NCBI GenBank assembly: GCA_045587385.1
Contig: JAZNCE010000003.1
Span: 29,971 to 93,970 of the forward strand
Direction: 5' to 3'
DNA length: 64,000 nt
Origin: SVQP01 sp045587385
GTDB lineage: Bacteria; Bacillota; Clostridia; Oscillospirales; CAG-272
Shown here one piece after another: positions 59,271-64,000 of this stretch. A model generated the notes under the pieces. The model made no database searches and was not told the DNA's origin. It saw only the letters and a program-made list of their open reading frames with translations. Position numbers and translations under genes: made by a program. How positions within the stretch are numbered: position 1 is the first letter of the stretch; each line of letters starts with the position of its first letter.

Positions 59271-61103
59271 ATGGGAAAGATCATCGGTATAGATTTAGGT
59301 ACAACAAACTCTTGCGTAGCAGTATTCGAGGGCTCTGAGCCCATCGTTATTCCCAATCCCGAAGGAAGCAGAACTACCCCCTCGGTAGTGGCATTCTCCA
59401 AGACGGGTGAGAGAATGGTCGGTCAGGTTGCAAAGAGACAGGCAATCACCAACCCCGACAGAACCGTTATCTCCATCAAGAGAGAAATGGGCTCTGCTTA
59501 CAAGACCAACATTGACGGCAAGGCATACACGCCCCAGGAGATCTCCGCAATGATTCTGCAGAAGCTCAAGGCTGACGCAGAGAGCTATCTCGGCACTACC
59601 GTGACCGAGGCGGTCATCACCGTTCCCGCATACTTCTCCGACGCACAGCGTCAGGCAACCAAGGATGCAGGTAAGATCGCAGGTCTTGACGTCAAGAGAA
59701 TCATCAACGAGCCTACCGCTGCAGCACTTGCATACGGTATGGATAAGGAGATCGAGCAGAAGATCATGGTATTCGACCTTGGCGGCGGTACCTTCGACGT
59801 ATCCATTCTGGAAATTTCCGACGGCGTATTCGAGGTTCTTGCAACCAACGGTGACACCAAGCTGGGCGGCGACGACTTCGACCAGCGCATCATCGACTGG
59901 ATGGCTGACAAGTTCCAGAGAGAGAACGGCGTAGATCTGCGCAAGGACAAGATGGTGCTGCAAAGACTTAAGGACGCAGCAGAGAAGGCAAAGATCGAGC
60001 TTTCCGGCATGATGTCCGCAGACATCAACCTGCCCTTCATTACCGCAACCAGCGCAGGCCCCTTGCATTTTGAGGCAACCCTGACCAGAGCAGAGTTTGA
60101 CCGCATTACGGCAGACCTTGTTGACCGCGCTATGGTTCCCACCAAGAAGGCGCTCTCTGACGCAGGACTGAGCGTTTCTCAGATCGATAAGTGCCTCTTA
60201 GTAGGCGGTTCTACCAGAATCCCCGCTGTACAGGAAGCTGTCAAGAAGTTCATCGGCAAGGAGCCCTTCAAGGGCATCAACCCCGACGAGTGCGTAGCAA
60301 TCGGTGCTGCAATCCAGGGCGGCGTGCTTGGCGGTGAGGTCAAGGATCTGCTGCTCTTGGACGTAACGCCTCTGTCCCTTGGCATTGAGACCATGGGCGG
60401 CGTATTCAACCGCATCATTGACAGAAACACCACCATCCCCGTAAAGAAGAGCCAGATCTACTCCACCGCAGCTGACGGTCAGACCTCTGTTGAGATCCAC
60501 GTGCTGCAGGGCGAAAGAGAAATGGCACAGTATAACACCACCCTTGGCAGATTCATTCTGGACGGCATCGCTCCCGCTCCCCGCGGCGTACCTCAGATCG
60601 AGGTTACCTTTGACATTGACGCAAACGGCATCGTAAACGTGACCGCAAAGGATAAGGGTACCGGTAAGGAGCAGCACATCGTGATCACTTCCTCGACCAA
60701 CATGTCGCAGGAGGATATCGACAAGGCAGTCCGCGAGGCTGAAAAGTTTGCTGAGGAGGACAAGAAGCAGAAGGAAGCCGTTGACACCCGCAACCACGCA
60801 GAGTCCATGGTATTCCAGATGGAAAAGACCCTCTCCGAGGTAGAAGGCAAGGTAAGCCCCGAGGCGATCAACGAGGCTCGCGCAGGTATCGACAAGCTCA
60901 AGGAGACCCTGAAGGGCAGTGATACCGCAGCGATCAAGGCTGATACCGAGGCTTGCGAAAAGGCATTCTACAAGGTTTCCGAGGAGCTGTACCGTCAGCA
61001 GGGCGCACAGGGTGCAGACGGTCAGCAGGGCGGTGCACAGGGCGGTAACTACAACGACGGCACCTACTACGACGCAAACTACGAGGATAACTCCAACAAG
61101 TAA
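59271..61103 (+). CDS. dnaK: Chaperone DnaK (Hsp70)
   Basis: 610 residues. The ATPase domain starts IGIDLGTTNSCVAVFEG and holds AVITVPAYFSDAQRQATKDAG, VFDLGGGTFDVSILE and LVGGSTRIPAVQ. The substrate-binding domain and a C-terminal tail rich in Gly, Gln and Asn (GAQGADGQQGGAQGG) complete it. It refolds proteins with DnaJ and GrpE. AGGAGG precedes the start. A 65-bp gap with a hairpin separates it from dnaJ. Confidence 0.98.
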   Translation: MGKIIGIDLGTTNSCVAVFEGSEPIVIPNPEGSRTTPSVVAFSKTGERMVGQVAKRQAITNPDRTVISIKREMGSAYKTNIDGKAYTPQEISAMILQKLKADAESYLGTTVTEAVITVPAYFSDAQRQATKDAGKIAGLDVKRIINEPTAAALAYGMDKEIEQKIMVFDLGGGTFDVSILEISDGVFEVLATNGDTKLGGDDFDQRIIDWMADKFQRENGVDLRKDKMVLQRLKDAAEKAKIELSGMMSADINLPFITATSAGPLHFEATLTRAEFDRITADLVDRAMVPTKKALSDAGLSVSQIDKCLLVGGSTRIPAVQEAVKKFIGKEPFKGINPDECVAIGAAIQGGVLGGEVKDLLLLDVTPLSLGIETMGGVFNRIIDRNTTIPVKKSQIYSTAADGQTSVEIHVLQGEREMAQYNTTLGRFILDGIAPAPRGVPQIEVTFDIDANGIVNVTAKDKGTGKEQHIVITSSTNMSQEDIDKAVREAEKFAEEDKKQKEAVDTRNHAESMVFQMEKTLSEVEGKVSPEAINEARAGIDKLKETLKGSDTAAIKADTEACEKAFYKVSEELYRQQGAQGADGQQGGAQGGNYNDGTYYDANYEDNSNK

Positions 61104-61115
61104 TAAAAAAGCTAC

Positions 61116-61142
61116 AGGCTGTCGCACATAGTGCGGCAGCCT
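61116..61142 (+). other. Hairpin between dnaK and dnaJ
   Basis: AGGCTGTCGCAC pairs with GTGCGGCAGCCT (one T-G pair) around a 3-base loop. No T-run follows, so it is unlikely to terminate; it may stabilise or process the upstream message. Confidence 0.55.
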
Positions 61143-61168
61143 ACAGCAGGTTATAAAGGAATTTTGAC

Positions 61169-62302
61169 ATGGCAGACAAAAGAGATTATTACGAGGTACT
61201 GGGCGTTGACAAAAACGCATCGGATGCCGAGATCAAAAAGGCATACCGCGTGCTGGCAAAGAAGTACCACCCCGATATGAACCCGGGAAACGCTGAGGCG
61301 GAGGTAAAGTTCAAGGAAGCTAACGAAGCGTACGAGGTGCTTTCGGACAGCGAGAAGAAGGCAAAGTACGACCAGTTCGGTCACGCAGCATTTGATCAGA
61401 GCTCGGGCTTTGGCGGTGGCGGCTACGGCGGCGGATTTACCGATTTTGGCGATATCGGTGATATTTTCGGTTCGTTCTTCGGCGGCGCATTCGGCGGAGG
61501 CGGACAGAAGAGAAGAAACGGCCCGCAGCGCGGCGACGATATTCAGATCCGCGTGTCGCTGTCCTTTGAGGAAGCAGCGTTCGGTGCCAAGAAGACCATT
61601 ACCTATACAAGACTGCGCAAGTGTCCCGATTGCGGCGGCAACGGCAGCGAGGGCGGGCAAGCCCCCGAGACCTGTTCCGCATGCCGCGGTACGGGTCAGG
61701 TACGCACCGTGCACAATATGGGCGGCATGCAGTTCCAGTCCACGGGTACTTGTGATAAGTGCCGCGGCACGGGTAAGATCATCAAAACGCCTTGCTCGCG
61801 TTGCCGCGGAGCGGGTATGGAGCGCGAGAACAAGAACTTGACCGTGGATATCCCCGCAGGCATTGACCACGGTGAAAAGATCGCGCTGCGTTCGCAGGGC
61901 TGTGACGGCAAGAACGGCGGACCCGCGGGAGATCTGATCATGCAGATCAGCGTGCAGCAGCACAAGATCTTCCGGCGTGACGGTGCCAATATCTATTGTG
62001 AGATCCCCGTCACCATTTCCGAGGCGGTGCTGGGTGCGGAGATCGACGTGCCTACCTTGGAGGGCTCGCAGAAATTTGATCTTCCCGAGGGCACGCAGTC
62101 GGGCTCGTCCTTTACCTTGCGCGGTAAGGGCATTCCCAATCTGGGTAACGGCTCGCGCAGAGGCGATCTGATCTTTACGGTCAACGTGGAGATCCCCACG
62201 GGGCTTTCCGCAAAGCAAAAGGACGCTATGCGTGCGTTTGCCGAGGCGTGCGGTGAGAGCAATTACAAAAAGAAGAAGAATTTCTTCAAAAAAAGCAAAT
62301 AA
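61169..62302 (+). CDS. dnaJ: Chaperone DnaJ (Hsp40)
   Basis: 377 residues. J domain (1-70) with HPD in KKYHPDMNPG, a Gly/Phe-rich linker (about 75-110), four CxxCxGxG zinc motifs (CPDCGGNG, CSACRGTG, CDKCRGTG, CSRCRGAG) and the C-terminal substrate domains. It stimulates DnaK ATPase and delivers substrates. The third and fourth zinc repeats are slightly degenerate in the Gly positions but keep all Cys. Confidence 0.97.
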   Translation: MADKRDYYEVLGVDKNASDAEIKKAYRVLAKKYHPDMNPGNAEAEVKFKEANEAYEVLSDSEKKAKYDQFGHAAFDQSSGFGGGGYGGGFTDFGDIGDIFGSFFGGAFGGGGQKRRNGPQRGDDIQIRVSLSFEEAAFGAKKTITYTRLRKCPDCGGNGSEGGQAPETCSACRGTGQVRTVHNMGGMQFQSTGTCDKCRGTGKIIKTPCSRCRGAGMERENKNLTVDIPAGIDHGEKIALRSQGCDGKNGGPAGDLIMQISVQQHKIFRRDGANIYCEIPVTISEAVLGAEIDVPTLEGSQKFDLPEGTQSGSSFTLRGKGIPNLGNGSRRGDLIFTVNVEIPTGLSAKQKDAMRAFAEACGESNYKKKKNFFKKSK

Positions 62303-62314
62303 AGGATAAAGAAT

Positions 62315-63274
62315 ATGGTAGATAAGGATTACGTTTGCGAGGACTGGGGTGAAACGACCCAATGGACGCAGATCCGCGTCACGGTCAAATTAGAGCAGTT
62401 GGACGCGCTGGTCGCGGTCATGAGCATGATCAACACCAATCTGATGATTGAGGATTACAGCGACATCGACCTCAAAACCTGCTACGGCGATTTGATCGAC
62501 GAGAGTATTCTCAACGCGGACAAGACCATTGCGTCCGTATCGGTTTACTTACCCGTTGAGCGCGATATCCGCGAGGACGTGGAATTTTTGCGCGAAATGC
62601 TCAAAAAGGACGGCATTGAGGGCGAGATCAAGATGATCGGCTTGAACGAGGAAGACTGGGCAAACGCATGGAAGGCGTACTACAAGCCCATTAAGATCGG
62701 CTCCAAGATCGTCATTGTGCCCGCTTGGGAAAAGTACCAGGCAGAGGAGCACGAGCTGGTCGTGCGCATGGATCCCGGTATGGCGTTCGGTACGGGCACG
62801 CATGAGACCACCCGTCTGGTCATCGGTCTTTTGGAAAAGTACACCACTCCCGGCGTGCGTATGCTGGACGTGGGTACGGGCAGCGGCATTCTTGCCATCT
62901 GCGCTTCCAGACTCGGTGCAGGGGAGTGCAAGGCATATGATATCGACCCCATGTCGGTACGCGTTGCACGCGAAAACATCAAGGATTCGGGCTTGACCAA
63001 CATTACCTGCGATCAGTCCGATCTGTTGCGTGCTGTTGATTTGGAGGGCGGCAAGTACGGCTTGGTATGTGCCAATATCGTAGCGGACATCATCATCCGC
63101 ATGACGCCCGACGTGCATAAGTACATCGCAGACGACGGCGTGCTGCTGGCTTCGGGTATCATCATGGAGCGCAGCGCGGACGTGGTGAATTGCTTTGAGC
63201 AGCACGGCTTTGAGATCGTGGAGAGAGCCGAGGAAAACGGCTGGTGCGCACTGGCTGTCAAGCTGAAAAAATGA
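62315..63274 (+). CDS. prmA: Ribosomal protein L11 methyltransferase
   Basis: 319 residues. The N-terminal substrate domain (about 1-110) precedes the methyltransferase fold with the AdoMet loop MLDVGTGSGILAICASRLGA near residue 185 and NIVADII. It trimethylates ribosomal protein L11. It begins 12 bp after dnaJ, as in many Bacillota. Its stop overlaps the next start by four bases. Confidence 0.95.
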   Translation: MVDKDYVCEDWGETTQWTQIRVTVKLEQLDALVAVMSMINTNLMIEDYSDIDLKTCYGDLIDESILNADKTIASVSVYLPVERDIREDVEFLREMLKKDGIEGEIKMIGLNEEDWANAWKAYYKPIKIGSKIVIVPAWEKYQAEEHELVVRMDPGMAFGTGTHETTRLVIGLLEKYTTPGVRMLDVGTGSGILAICASRLGAGECKAYDIDPMSVRVARENIKDSGLTNITCDQSDLLRAVDLEGGKYGLVCANIVADIIIRMTPDVHKYIADDGVLLASGIIMERSADVVNCFEQHGFEIVERAEENGWCALAVKLKK

Positions 63275-63813
63275 TCGAATATACGCTGATCCGCTCAAGC
63301 CGCAAAACGCTTGGGCTGCAGATCAAGGACGGCAAGGTCATCGTGCGTGCGCCCATGCGTATGCCCAAGGCGGCGATCCATGCTTTCGTCATAAAGCACG
63401 CGGATTGGATCGAGGCGCATCTTGCCAAGGCTGCGGCGGGGCAGAGCCTGCCTAAGTTGACCGAAAGAGAGCTTGAAGAGCTTGCAGAGCAAGCAAAGCG
63501 GACGATTCCCGCACGTGTGGCGCATTATGCCGCCATGCTTGGCGTGGAATACGGCAGAATCACTATCCGCACGCAAAAAACGCGCTGGGGCAGCTGCTCG
63601 TCAAAAGGGAACCTCAATTTTAATTGCCTTTTGATGCTCGCACCGCCCGAGGTGCTGGACAGCGTGGTGGTGCACGAGCTGTGCCACCGCAAGCACATGA
63701 ACCACTCGGCAGCGTTTTATGCAGAGATCGCGCGCGTCATGCCCGATTATAAGGTGCGGCACGCATGGCTCAAACAAAACGGAAATGCGCTGATGAACCG
63801 CGTGGCACGGTAA
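63271..63813 (+). CDS. YgjP/DUF45-family metallopeptidase
   Basis: 180 residues from 63271; an upstream in-frame ATG exists but ATGA overlap with prmA is typical here. WGSCSSKGNLNFNCLLM and the zinc motif HELCHRKHMNHSAAFY are family hallmarks (HExxH reads HELCH, third ligand in the following HS). Members are uncharacterised putative zinc peptidases. It ends the heat-shock run. Confidence 0.9.
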   Translation: MIEYTLIRSSRKTLGLQIKDGKVIVRAPMRMPKAAIHAFVIKHADWIEAHLAKAAAGQSLPKLTERELEELAEQAKRTIPARVAHYAAMLGVEYGRITIRTQKTRWGSCSSKGNLNFNCLLMLAPPEVLDSVVVHELCHRKHMNHSAAFYAEIARVMPDYKVRHAWLKQNGNALMNRVAR

Positions 63814-63898
63814 ATCCGTAGAAAGAAAAACCGCTCGATGGGTGTGCGGAATAAGCGGGAAAATAATCAAATAACAATGCTTTCAAATAGTAATTATC

Positions 63899-63929
63899 GT
63901 AGGCGCGGACGATCAATGATCGCCCCTAC
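63899..63929. repeat. GTAGGGGCG-family palindrome
   Basis: GTAGGCGCGGACGATCA / TGATCGCCCCTAC, imperfect. Confidence 0.75.
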
Positions 63930-63978
63930 AAGTGTCTGCGCTGTGGTTTTAATACGTAAACCCCCAACAAAAACAGCC

Positions 63979-64000
63979 GTAGGGGCGATCATTGTTCTTC
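63979..64000. repeat. GTAGGGGCG-family palindrome, cut by window end
   Basis: CGTAGGGGCGATCATTG begins the next copy; its other half lies outside the window. Confidence 0.75.

Overview
The window looks like chromosomal DNA from an endospore-forming Bacillota bacterium, most likely a Clostridia-class gut or anaerobic lineage. The evidence is a gpr-spoIIP pair, a phenylalanine-type T-box leader on pheST, an hrcA-grpE-dnaK-dnaJ operon with a CIRCE operator, DegV/FakA lipid genes, the MEP isoprenoid genes ispD and ispF, and many near-perfect sigma-A promoters (TTGACA, 17 bp, TATAAT) with AGGAGG-type ribosome binding sites. No rRNA, tRNA, CRISPR array, prophage or transposase gene was found.

Layout from left to right. 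1-7000: a GH51-type arabinofuranosidase with its own promoter, then an envelope-stress operon (response regulator, histidine kinase, membrane-anchored HtrA protease, MgtC-like protein). 7000-18200, minus strand: an XRE regulator with a palindromic operator candidate, then the operon tsaE-tsaB-rpiB-ispD-ispF-rpe, then T-box-pheS-pheT-ABC exporter-DUF896. 18300-25900: a membrane-anchored protein with a BamE-like tail, then minus-strand MBL-gltX-glnS-DUF1294, and a large peptide-binding lipoprotein with a structured leader. 25900-30500: gpr and spoIIP, a small membrane protein divergent from an S24-type repressor with an array of CGGAA sites between them, two inverted-repeat elements, and a Bcp peroxiredoxin.

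30500-36100 holds two tandem paralogous secreted glycosidase-like proteins (GH99/WbsX-like core plus CBM9-like domain) ending in an unusual GGCKS/transmembrane/poly-Lys tail. 36200-41600 holds a translationally coupled triad (serine hydrolase, APH-like kinase, membrane-anchored propeller-like protein), an XRE protein fused to two beta-sandwich modules and a coiled coil, and glnA with two hydrolases. 44000-49630 is a lipid operon: TetR regulator, FakA-like kinase, PlsX, DegV/FakB, an acyltransferase-like protein and an acyl carrier protein. 49800-56400 has an iron-sulfur-flavoprotein-like reductase, a five-gene DUF2975/XRE/membrane protein cassette, a cyclase-family hydrolase, an UPF0316 protein, two membrane proteins of unknown role and a TIM-barrel sugar isomerase/epimerase. 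57400-63800 is the heat-shock operon hrcA-grpE-dnaK-dnaJ-prmA-ygjP.

The intergenic DNA is rich in short dispersed palindromes of at least three families: GTAGGGGCG...CGCCCCTAC, GCGGGGGCTTGCTCCCGC, and larger MITE-like inverted repeats. The candidates most worth following as little-described systems are the paired surface glycosidases with their C-terminal tail, the XRE/beta-sandwich regulator, the S24 repressor with its small membrane protein, and the DUF2975/XRE five-gene cassette.
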